From SCGC-AAA076-P13 sp963926355 (GTDB taxonomy: Bacteria; Pseudomonadota; Gammaproteobacteria; Magnimaribacterales; D2472): a DNA stretch of 36,963 nt. The DNA lies in contig CAWUWW010000011.1 of NCBI GenBank assembly GCA_963926355.1, forward strand, positions 1 through 36,963, read 5' to 3'. Below the pieces are notes generated by a model. It was not told the DNA's origin. It did no database searches and saw nothing but the letters and a program-made list of their open reading frames with translations. A program made the position numbers and the translations under genes. Below are positions 25,551-32,533 of the stretch, piece by piece (positions within the stretch are counted from its first letter, which is position 1; each line of letters starts with the position of its first letter).

Positions 25551-26519
25551 GTGATTATCTCGTTAATAAGCAATAAGCACTGGCAACCTTTCTACATTGC
25601 TTTATTCCTATCAGTTTCTTTCTTGCTTGTATTCTTTGTTCTTAGCGGACTTGGTTATATACAATCAATAGAGACACAAGGAATCATAGGAGAAGCCTCT
25701 AGGTGGTGTGAGAGAGTTTCAGGTGGTCTATTTAGAGAACCTGTTAATACTTTGAGTAATCTTGGTTTTATGGTTGTGGGAATATTTATATTTGCAACTA
25801 TAACTAAAGATAGCAAGTCAAATAACAATAACTATTTTACTGGTTTAACTGGCATATCAATACTTTATGCATCTGCTGCAATTTTTTTAGGGCCTGGCTC
25901 AATGCTTATGCATGGAACTAATTCAGAGTGGGGCGCCTGGGCAGACAACCTAAGCATGATCATGTATATAGTCATACCATGGCTTTATAATATATTTAGA
26001 ATGACCAATTGGTCTGTTAAAAGATTTCTGGTGATATATATCTTAATTGTTGTTATTTATGCGGTAGCTAGATGGCTTACAGATTGGGAGCTTGGAATAA
26101 ATTTTAATCTATTTTCAGTTTCTATTGGTTTATGGGTTATCTCAGAAGTATTATTTAAATTCTGGTCTTCTACTTTTAGAGTGCTATCTGGTTTTGTAGG
26201 CTTTCTTGTTTTATTACTATTTGGAACAACGCCTGTTGAAGTTTTTGAAAATTTTAATGAATATTGGTGGGTAGTTTTATTTTGGTTGCCTTCGGTATTA
26301 GCAAATAAAAAACCAACTACTAAAAGGTCTTATAAATGGTATTTTTTAGGAATGGCTTCGTACTTCCTAGCATTTACTATTTGGTTGACAGGAGTACCAG
26401 ACCACCAGTTATGTAAGCCTGACTCTATTGTTCAAGCCCATGGGATATGGCATTTATTAAGCGCATTGGCTACTTACTTTTTCTTTTTACACTATAGGTC
26501 TGAAGAGAATAAAATTTAA
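25551..26519 (+). CDS. CREST-superfamily (alkaline ceramidase-like) membrane hydrolase
   Basis: A 322-residue membrane protein with seven or more hydrophobic segments. The polar residues fit the zinc site of alkaline ceramidases: Ser117 and His121 (GPGSMLMH), Asp132 (WADNLSM), His297 and His301 (HGIWH). Their spacings (4, 11 and 4) equal those I recall for human ACER3 (S77, H81, D92, H217, H221). WCERVSGG (52-59) and EPVNTLSNLGF (63-73) are also typical of the family. I infer an intramembrane amidase/hydrolase, but the substrate need not be ceramide. The start is GTG at 25551 with GAGGG very close in front (GAGG ends 3 nt before the start). Its stop overlaps the stop of the opposite-strand YeiH gene. 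It follows the etfA terminator, so it has its own promoter in the AT-rich 25497-25543 stretch. Confidence 0.75.
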   Translation: MIISLISNKHWQPFYIALFLSVSFLLVFFVLSGLGYIQSIETQGIIGEASRWCERVSGGLFREPVNTLSNLGFMVVGIFIFATITKDSKSNNNNYFTGLTGISILYASAAIFLGPGSMLMHGTNSEWGAWADNLSMIMYIVIPWLYNIFRMTNWSVKRFLVIYILIVVIYAVARWLTDWELGINFNLFSVSIGLWVISEVLFKFWSSTFRVLSGFVGFLVLLLFGTTPVEVFENFNEYWWVVLFWLPSVLANKKPTTKRSYKWYFLGMASYFLAFTIWLTGVPDHQLCKPDSIVQAHGIWHLLSALATYFFFLHYRSEENKI

Positions 26520-27448
26520 AGGCTTATATTGCTTATAATTAGATAGGCAGTTGGTATCGCTAGAAACCATAGTGTTAAAGCTAACGCAAAAGGTTTTATC
26601 TCTAGTGCTTTAATATCAATAAGTGTTGTTTGAGTCCCTATGCAAAATAAACCAGTCATAAGGAATGCTTTACTAATTATTTTTAATAATGCCTCAAGGT
26701 CACTACCAAAATTAAATAGAGTATTTAACAAAACTGCCAAAACAAAAAATATTATGAACTTGGGATAAGCAGCTCCTTTTACGTCACTATTAAATTTATA
26801 ATTTAAGATAAATAAAAGAGGTATCAACCATAGAGTTCTCCCTAGTTTTAATACTGAAGCAGTATCAACAGATTCTGGACTATATTGCAGCGCAGCACCT
26901 ATGACAGAGCTAGTATCATGGATTGCCAAGGCAGAAAAAGCCCCAAATTCCGCATTGCCCATTTCAAGATAACTAGCAATAAAAGGAAAGAAAACTAAAG
27001 CTAAAGCATTAAGCATAAAGACTATAGTTAGTGAAACTATTAGTTCTTGAGGCTTTGCTTTGATAATTGGGGCAACTGCAGCCATGGCGGTCCCGCCGCA
27101 AATTGCAGCCCCGCTAGACAGTAAAATAGTCATATTTGTGCTCAAATTTAATAATCTTCCTATTATCAAGCCACCAATAAAAGAAAATAAAACAAAGAGG
27201 CTAATCCACAATATATAGGTAGAATTGATATCCATAATATACCCAAGGCTTATGGTTGAGCCTAGAATAACAATGCCTATTTGCAGGGGCTTTGTAGAGA
27301 CTCTTATAGAAATAAAATCCTTAGCTGGCTTAAAACAAAAAGAAAAGATAACACCCAAGAAAACAGCAATTGGTGCATTCCCTATGTAAATCACCAAAAA
27401 TGTAAATAAAAGAAAGCCGGCATGGATTAAAAACTTATTTAAGTTCAT
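26516..27448 (-). CDS. YeiH/UPF0324-family putative sulfate (anion) exporter
   Basis: A 310-residue protein with about ten membrane segments, matching the YeiH/UPF0324 family (annotated as putative sulfate exporter). Characteristic stretches are KPLQIGIVILGSTISL (about 53-68), LSSGAAICGGTAMAAVAPI (about 110-128) and ALAIHDTSSVIGAALQYS (about 172-189). It is somewhat shorter than E. coli YeiH (about 349), but the core blocks are intact. Transport activity in this family is mostly predicted; sulfate or sulfite export is the common suggestion. Its ATG overlaps the stop of the GST-like gene by 4 bp, making it the last gene of the dehalogenase/GST operon. Confidence 0.85.
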   Translation of the reverse strand: MNLNKFLIHAGFLLFTFLVIYIGNAPIAVFLGVIFSFCFKPAKDFISIRVSTKPLQIGIVILGSTISLGYIMDINSTYILWISLFVLFSFIGGLIIGRLLNLSTNMTILLSSGAAICGGTAMAAVAPIIKAKPQELIVSLTIVFMLNALALVFFPFIASYLEMGNAEFGAFSALAIHDTSSVIGAALQYSPESVDTASVLKLGRTLWLIPLLFILNYKFNSDVKGAAYPKFIIFFVLAVLLNTLFNFGSDLEALLKIISKAFLMTGLFCIGTQTTLIDIKALEIKPFALALTLWFLAIPTAYLIISNISL

Positions 27449-28548
27449 TTACCTTCCACTAGTAACTCGCAACCAGTGCCTTCTAATATAGCTTTAAGTC
27501 TATTCTTGTCATCTAAATTTAGCTTGTTAAATTCTTCAATTATCCAGCCCAAGCATTTTGCTTGATATTTAAAAGACTGTTGATGCCACTTGTAACCAGA
27601 TAATTCAACATCAAAAGTCTCCTTACCATCCATAACAGCTTTAGCGTTAGCGAAAAGGTAGGGAACATACGTCAATCCTATTTCATTAAGAATATTTACC
27701 AGAGTGCTGGGTATATTTTTAGTTGTAAGCCAACCCTCATCATTATCATTAAAATTATTTAATGGGGTTTGAGTATCTAATTCTGCTAGGCCAAATATTG
27801 AGCCCTGTTTGTTATGCAACCCTGATAAGTCATTAAGTATCTCAACCCAGGCAACACTTCTCATAGATATATCATGAGCAATATTTCTTGATGTATGCTC
27901 AAAAGCAATGAGTTGCTCTAATTGACCGTAGATTGCAAAATCAGCTGACGAGGGTCTTTTACCAAATAGAAAGGGTAAGTTAGATAGATGATCTTCCATA
28001 AGTTGTAAGAATTTTTTATAGTTAGATTCTATAAATGGAGTCGTCTCATCATTTGAGCCAACCACCCATCTTCTACTTACTTGCCTATCTCCTACAAATT
28101 CACTCATTTGCTCCCATTGATCTTTTTGAATATTAATATTGCTAAGCGCTACTAGTTTTTGTTTAGCATTTTTTATATCGCTTTCGTAAGCCCATCTATA
28201 ATGAAACATAAATTTTGTAATCCACTCGTCTGCATAATCTTCTATAAGATAGTTTATAAATTTCATGACTGGGTCTTTTGGTATCACTGATCTCCTAGGA
28301 TTAGATTCTTCAAACTCTCTAATTAAAGGCGTTGTATCTGTTACCGCTATAAATTCATTGTTTTTATTTTTAATTAACACAGTTGGTAATAATGGTATGC
28401 GAGGAGCTTCTATTTCTAGAAATTTCAGATTAGCTGCTGGATCGCCCCACGTAACGGAGTAGGGGATATTCTTATACCTAAAATAACTAATTATTTTTTT
28501 TGTATAAGGAGATCCAGGGTTCCCAAAAATATTTATTCTATCCATCAT
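27445..28548 (-). CDS. Long GST-like protein (thioredoxin-fold N-terminus, helical C-terminus)
   Basis: A 367-residue protein, well above the 200-230 of ordinary GSTs. The first 85 residues look like a GST thioredoxin-fold domain: INIFGNPGSPYTKKIISYFRYKNIPY (about 5-30), then PLLPTVLI with the cis-Pro position and TDTTPLIREFEE in place of the usual ESxAI glutathione-contact turn. The middle contains a GST-C-like helical block (HLSNLPFLFGKRPSSADFAIYGQLEQL, about 194-220). The remaining 130 residues, including LTTKNIPSTLVNILNEIGLTYVPYL, I cannot assign. No membrane segment is seen. It lies between DUF2855 (9 nt gap) and the anion exporter (4 bp overlap). The catalytic residue is uncertain (Ser/Tyr in GSPY). 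Confidence 0.68.
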   Translation of the reverse strand: MMDRINIFGNPGSPYTKKIISYFRYKNIPYSVTWGDPAANLKFLEIEAPRIPLLPTVLIKNKNNEFIAVTDTTPLIREFEESNPRRSVIPKDPVMKFINYLIEDYADEWITKFMFHYRWAYESDIKNAKQKLVALSNINIQKDQWEQMSEFVGDRQVSRRWVVGSNDETTPFIESNYKKFLQLMEDHLSNLPFLFGKRPSSADFAIYGQLEQLIAFEHTSRNIAHDISMRSVAWVEILNDLSGLHNKQGSIFGLAELDTQTPLNNFNDNDEGWLTTKNIPSTLVNILNEIGLTYVPYLFANAKAVMDGKETFDVELSGYKWHQQSFKYQAKCLGWIIEEFNKLNLDDKNRLKAILEGTGCELLVEGK

Positions 28549-28557
28549 TGCTGAGTC

Positions 28558-29661
28558 CTATAAATTTATAATTATTCCTTCAATGGGATTAATCACTCCA
28601 GCAACAACTTTGCTATAAGTAGGAAGAAAATCCTCCATACCAAAAATTTCTTTAACCTGCATCCATTGTTTGCTTTGAATTGCTCTAGACGCCATAAAAA
28701 CGTTTGTTTTATTGTTGTAGCCCTCATACCCCCAATCTTTAACTCTTTTTTGAATATGTGCTGGGGCAAAAAAGAATTCTGTTCGATCTCGTAACATTGC
28801 TTGACCTAGAGCATCATCCGCAGTTACTTCATTATCCCAGTGAGTCATTCCAACAGTAAAGCACTTGAGCATATTGTCTCCAAGTGACATGTGAAGAGTT
28901 CCTAAAATTTCTCTGCTGCCAGCCATATCAACCATAACTGACTTAAGACTTTTGTTAACAGATGATAGTTTGTCATATGTTATTACCTCATCATAACAAC
29001 CTAAATTATTTACAAAATCAGAGTTTTTAGATGATGTAAGGCCAATAATTTTAGGGGCTTTACCTGTATCTGCTAAACCCTGAGCAAGACCAATTGCTGT
29101 CTTGCTTGATGCACTAACGATAATAACTTGAGATGCCCCAAGATATGATTCCTCCTCTAGAGCATCACATAGACAAAATGAAGTTATATGGAGTGGAAAA
29201 AGCAGCGCCCTTATATGATCCATAGAATTATCATAATTCTCATCTCCAGAAAGCCTGATGTAATTATTGTAGACAGCTGGTAAGTCCTTGCGATGTTCTT
29301 TTCCGTCAGTGAAGCCCTGATCAGTAATTTTTATTGGACTTAGGCTCAATGATTCTGCAGGTGGAAAATAACCAAAAAGTCGTTCTCCTTTTTTTACTAC
29401 TTTATTATTTGAATTAAGAACCTCTGCAAAACCCCATACAGGGATGCAGCCCCATTCATCATTTACGTCCTCTAATGTATTAAAGAACTTCCAATATCCA
29501 ATCGTATCACCTGCAACGGCATAAGTGACATTGTTTGTAGTAAAGGCAAAACTTTCAATTTTTACGAAAATATCTCCTTCAGCTATAGGTGAGGTGTTTT
29601 CTTGTGACTCAACAAGCCTTGTTCTTGTTATATCTTTCTTATAAGTTTGTAGTTGATACAC
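28558..29661 (-). CDS. DUF2855 family protein (MDR dehydrogenase-like)
   Basis: A 367-residue protein that I recognise as DUF2855. The N-terminal half has VKIESFAFTTNNVTYAVAGDTIGYWKFF (about 33-60) and WGCIPVWGFAEVL (about 70-82), resembling the catalytic domain of medium-chain dehydrogenases without their zinc ligands. The second half has a Rossmann-like pattern (SQVIIVSASSKTAIGLAQGL, about 176-195, then KIIGLTSSKN). A nucleotide-dependent oxidoreductase acting on a small ketone, enone or CoA ester is plausible but unproven. The start is GTG (complement of 29659-29661) with AAGGA 8 nt upstream. It sits 11 nt after DUF1330 and 9 nt before the long GST-like gene. Confidence 0.8.
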   Translation of the reverse strand: MYQLQTYKKDITRTRLVESQENTSPIAEGDIFVKIESFAFTTNNVTYAVAGDTIGYWKFFNTLEDVNDEWGCIPVWGFAEVLNSNNKVVKKGERLFGYFPPAESLSLSPIKITDQGFTDGKEHRKDLPAVYNNYIRLSGDENYDNSMDHIRALLFPLHITSFCLCDALEEESYLGASQVIIVSASSKTAIGLAQGLADTGKAPKIIGLTSSKNSDFVNNLGCYDEVITYDKLSSVNKSLKSVMVDMAGSREILGTLHMSLGDNMLKCFTVGMTHWDNEVTADDALGQAMLRDRTEFFFAPAHIQKRVKDWGYEGYNNKTNVFMASRAIQSKQWMQVKEIFGMEDFLPTYSKVVAGVINPIEGIIINL

Positions 29662-29672
29662 GGGGCTTATCC

Positions 29673-30083
29673 TTAAAAAATTGCTTTAGTTTCAATGTTT
29701 AATTGTCCCTCAAGACCTGCCGACCTATGTGCTTCGCTTTTTTGGTACTCAGGATCCATCATCATTTGAAGCATAGCTTTTCTACTTGGATATTTAGCAA
29801 TTGCCACCATATCCCAAAGATCCTCAACTTCTCCGAGCATAAGTCTGCTTACATCTCCACCAAAAAATGAAGTTGCACCAACTTTATGAAGATGTCCCAT
29901 AACCTCAAGACCATAAATCATATATGCATCCTTGCCAGATAAATCAGTTTCTCTCCCATCTTCATATTCAGCCTTTTCTTTAAACTTCAATAAGTTAACC
30001 ATGGCAATAGGGGTATCATTATCTCCAGATAAAAATTCGTCCATTTGAGATTGGCTTGGTCTTAAGTGATTTTTTACTTCCAT
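29673..30083 (-). CDS. DUF1330 (dimeric alpha/beta-barrel) protein
   Basis: A 136-residue protein. PIAMVNLLKFKEKAEYEDG (about 26-44) is the usual DUF1330 start and DLWDMVAIAKYPSRKAMLQMMMDPEYQ (about 88-114) the usual second half, placing it in the dimeric alpha/beta-barrel (ferredoxin-like) superfamily. Such proteins are often small-molecule enzymes or binding proteins in catabolic clusters, but no reaction can be assigned. There is no signal peptide. The gene is packed between a GST (2 nt gap) and DUF2855 (11 nt gap), so a role in the same pathway is likely. Confidence 0.82.
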   Translation of the reverse strand: MEVKNHLRPSQSQMDEFLSGDNDTPIAMVNLLKFKEKAEYEDGRETDLSGKDAYMIYGLEVMGHLHKVGATSFFGGDVSRLMLGEVEDLWDMVAIAKYPSRKAMLQMMMDPEYQKSEAHRSAGLEGQLNIETKAIF

Positions 30084-30085
30084 AA

Positions 30086-30700
30086 TTACTCTCCCATTGT
30101 TATAGCTTTTTGAAATGATGGTCTGGCTTCAATTTTCGCTATATAGTTTTTTATACCTTCCATTTCATCTTTTACACAACCTATTCTATTTGCCATAAAA
30201 CACGAGTGACCAAGCATTAAGTCAGCAGCAGAAAATTCTCCAATTAGATAGTCTTTATCCTTTAGATTATCGTTTATTGGCGCTAATGATTTTGACAGTA
30301 AATTTTCAGCTTGCCTTAATACATTCTCATCTTTTCTTTCAGGAGGAAGTAAAAATTTCTGAACTACTATCTGATTCATCGGTGGCATTACCATTCCTTC
30401 ACAGTAGTGATACCACTGAAGGTATTTAGGAAATGTTGTCTTATCTGGTGAGGGCTTTAGACCGCCATTTTTATGTCTTTCTAAGACATAGTCAATTATT
30501 GCCCCTGATTCAAATATTGTTATATCTCCATCTTCTAATACTGGAACTCTTCCAAGAGCATGTCTGGAGCGATGCTCGTCTGATTTAAGACCTTCTTGCG
30601 TAAAAGGCATAATGTTTACTTCATATGGCAATCCTAACTCTTCAAGAAGCCATATAACTCTTCCGGCTCTTGTTCCTGCAACGAAATGAACTTTTAACAT
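30086..30700 (-). CDS. Glutathione S-transferase
   Basis: A 204-residue GST of ordinary length. The N-terminal thioredoxin fold reads VHFVAGTRAGRVIWLLEELGLPYEV (4-28), with a Thr/Ser at the glutathione-activating position. ALGRVPVLEDGD (about 48-59) holds the cis-Pro and IFESGAIIDYVLE (about 62-74) the glutathione gamma-Glu contact (E-S). The C-terminal helical domain contains YLIGEFSAADLMLGHSCFM (about 150-168), the N-capping motif of GSTs. It would conjugate or reduce an electrophile in the cytoplasm. It is the second of two adjacent GSTs (12 nt gap), and the two are only distantly similar to each other. Confidence 0.9.
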   Translation of the reverse strand: MLKVHFVAGTRAGRVIWLLEELGLPYEVNIMPFTQEGLKSDEHRSRHALGRVPVLEDGDITIFESGAIIDYVLERHKNGGLKPSPDKTTFPKYLQWYHYCEGMVMPPMNQIVVQKFLLPPERKDENVLRQAENLLSKSLAPINDNLKDKDYLIGEFSAADLMLGHSCFMANRIGCVKDEMEGIKNYIAKIEARPSFQKAITMGE

Positions 30701-30712
30701 ATTATAGCTCCT

Positions 30713-31396
30713 TTACTTTTTAACCATTTTTTGAGCATTTTTTATAAATTCTTTTTGATCTTTATCATTATTTAGTAAACTGCTTATATCGACAGGAACC
30801 TTCGTTCCTTTAAGTATGCCAGGCTGGTCATACATTTTATTCTTCCATTTTTCTAAATGATCTAAGCCTTCCAATGAAACTCCAGACCAATTATGCGTTC
30901 TTACCCAGCACCAATTAGCAATATCAGCAATAGAGTATTCTCCAGCAAGCCATTCATTCTTTGATAGCTGGGTATCTAATACCTCAAAAAGACGCCTTGA
31001 TTCATTTTGATATCTATCGATAGCAGGTTGTATTTTTTCTGGAAAATATCTAAAGAAAACATTAGCCTGGCCCATCATTGGACCGACGCCGCCCATTTGA
31101 AACATTAGCCACTCAATAACCTTAGCTCTTCCGTTTATATCAGACGGAATAAGTTTTCCAGATTTCTCTGCAAGATAGAGCATGATAGCCCCCGATTCAA
31201 AGATGGAGAGATCGTCATTATCAGTATCAACAATTGCAGGAATTCTTCCATTAGGACTAATTTTAAGAAAATCTGGTTTTCTTTGATCTCCGTCTCCAAG
31301 ATTAACCGAATGAATTTCATAAGGCATGTCAATGGCTTCGAGCATGCAAGAAACCTTATGACCGTTCGGAGTTGATGCTGTGTATAGATGAATCAT
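30713..31396 (-). CDS. Glutathione S-transferase, YfcG/YghU (Nu)-like
   Basis: A 227-residue GST. The start IHLYTASTPNGHKVSCMLEAIDMPYEIH (2-29) with TPNGHKV and the SVNLGDGDQRKPDFLKISPNGRIPAIVD block (30-57) resemble the YfcG/YghU/Ure2p-like subgroup. E. coli members of that subgroup have disulfide reductase or peroxidase activity with GSH. IFESGAIMLYLAEKSG (about 65-80) is the glutathione contact region and NEWLAGEYSIADIANWCWV (about 146-164) the C-terminal capping region. It is encoded 5 nt after the haloalkane dehalogenase, so a link to the dehalogenase product or to oxidative stress is a reasonable inference. Confidence 0.88.
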   Translation of the reverse strand: MIHLYTASTPNGHKVSCMLEAIDMPYEIHSVNLGDGDQRKPDFLKISPNGRIPAIVDTDNDDLSIFESGAIMLYLAEKSGKLIPSDINGRAKVIEWLMFQMGGVGPMMGQANVFFRYFPEKIQPAIDRYQNESRRLFEVLDTQLSKNEWLAGEYSIADIANWCWVRTHNWSGVSLEGLDHLEKWKNKMYDQPGILKGTKVPVDISSLLNNDKDQKEFIKNAQKMVKK

Positions 31397-31401
31397 AGTA
31401 T

Positions 31402-32463
31402 TTAGTTATTTATAAAATCTATCAATATCTTAGAGAGTTCTTTTGGTCTAGTCCATTGAAAGAAATGACCTCCACCAATATGTGGAGCACTTATAGCATT
31501 AGGTGCCATTTTTAACACATCTTTTTCTGCACCGTTAGTCACAGGATCATCACCAGCAAAAACAGCTAAAAAGGGTTTCTCAGAGGTTGTAAAAAAATCT
31601 CTCGCTATTTTTTGAGCCTCTAAAGAAGAGTCAGGAAGCATTGGCACTTGGCTTGGCATTGCTCTTGGCCCCATTTTGTATAAAGCACTAGGGAAGGGTG
31701 CTTCATATGCCTTCATTAAATCCGTATAAAATGGTGATATTTTCTCCAAACCAATTCTTTGTAAAAAATAATGAATAACCCTATATATTTTTGATCCTTT
31801 TTCCATCTGAAATGAGTTAAGAAGACCTATGGGTAAGTTCTTTGTATCCCAGGTAAACTTCTGCCAATACATAAACTTTAAAGCAGGGGCCTGTCCTGGT
31901 TTATCCATTGCCATCACTTCTTTCATCATAGAAAAAATAGTCAGTTTTATATTACTATCTCTAAAAGCCTTTACCTCTTCTATTACTTCTTGATCAGCAT
32001 TTGGATTGTATGGCAAGCCGGTGTTACCCATTGCTATTTTATCAAACCTATCTGGGTCAGCAGCTACCATTCTAAGGCCAATAAGTCCTCCCCAATCTTG
32101 GGCAAAAAAAGTTAAGTTAGTAAAGTCATTCTTCTTCAGCCAGTCACCCATCCAATCAACTTGATTCTGATAGGAATAATCCTCTCTAGCAGCAGGCTTA
32201 TCTGATTTACCGTAACCCACTAAATCTGGTGCAACAACTCTTATACCTGCTTTATTAAGTATGGGAATCATCCTTGCATATAAATAACTCCATACAGGTT
32301 GACCATGCATAGCCAATAATATTGGGCCATCTCTTGGACCTTCATCTATATGATGTATTCTTATGGTAGTACCATCTTTTGATTCAATATCTGTATAAAA
32401 TGGTTTAAACGGATATTCTTTAATATTTTCAAAATACTTATCAGGGGTTCTTAAAATTTTCAT
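31402..32463 (-). CDS. Haloalkane dehalogenase-like alpha/beta hydrolase (HLD-I, DhlA-like)
   Basis: A 353-residue alpha/beta hydrolase with the haloalkane-dehalogenase layout. HGQPVWSYLYARMIP (53-67) matches the HGEPTWSYLYRKMIP type of DhlA. The nucleophile elbow is AQDWGG (121-126): Asp123 replaces the serine of esterases and Trp124 is the halide-stabilising Trp. The catalytic His is His333 in GGHFFQ and the acid is probably Asp305 or Asp306 in AGDDPV. The cap domain spans about 150-290, with Trp200 and Trp205 as candidates for the second halide ligand. Family members are usually 295-310 residues, so the cap is enlarged. The expected reaction is hydrolytic removal of halide from a haloalkane; epoxide hydrolase activity is an alternative. 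AAGG lies 9 nt before the ATG. First gene of the tight operon. Confidence 0.85.
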   Translation of the reverse strand: MKILRTPDKYFENIKEYPFKPFYTDIESKDGTTIRIHHIDEGPRDGPILLAMHGQPVWSYLYARMIPILNKAGIRVVAPDLVGYGKSDKPAAREDYSYQNQVDWMGDWLKKNDFTNLTFFAQDWGGLIGLRMVAADPDRFDKIAMGNTGLPYNPNADQEVIEEVKAFRDSNIKLTIFSMMKEVMAMDKPGQAPALKFMYWQKFTWDTKNLPIGLLNSFQMEKGSKIYRVIHYFLQRIGLEKISPFYTDLMKAYEAPFPSALYKMGPRAMPSQVPMLPDSSLEAQKIARDFFTTSEKPFLAVFAGDDPVTNGAEKDVLKMAPNAISAPHIGGGHFFQWTRPKELSKILIDFINN

Positions 32464-32533
32464 ATTTACTTACCTTTTTTGCACATAGTTTTTCATCAGT
32501 TCTATAGAAGTTTGATCCAATTAGCTTTCATAA

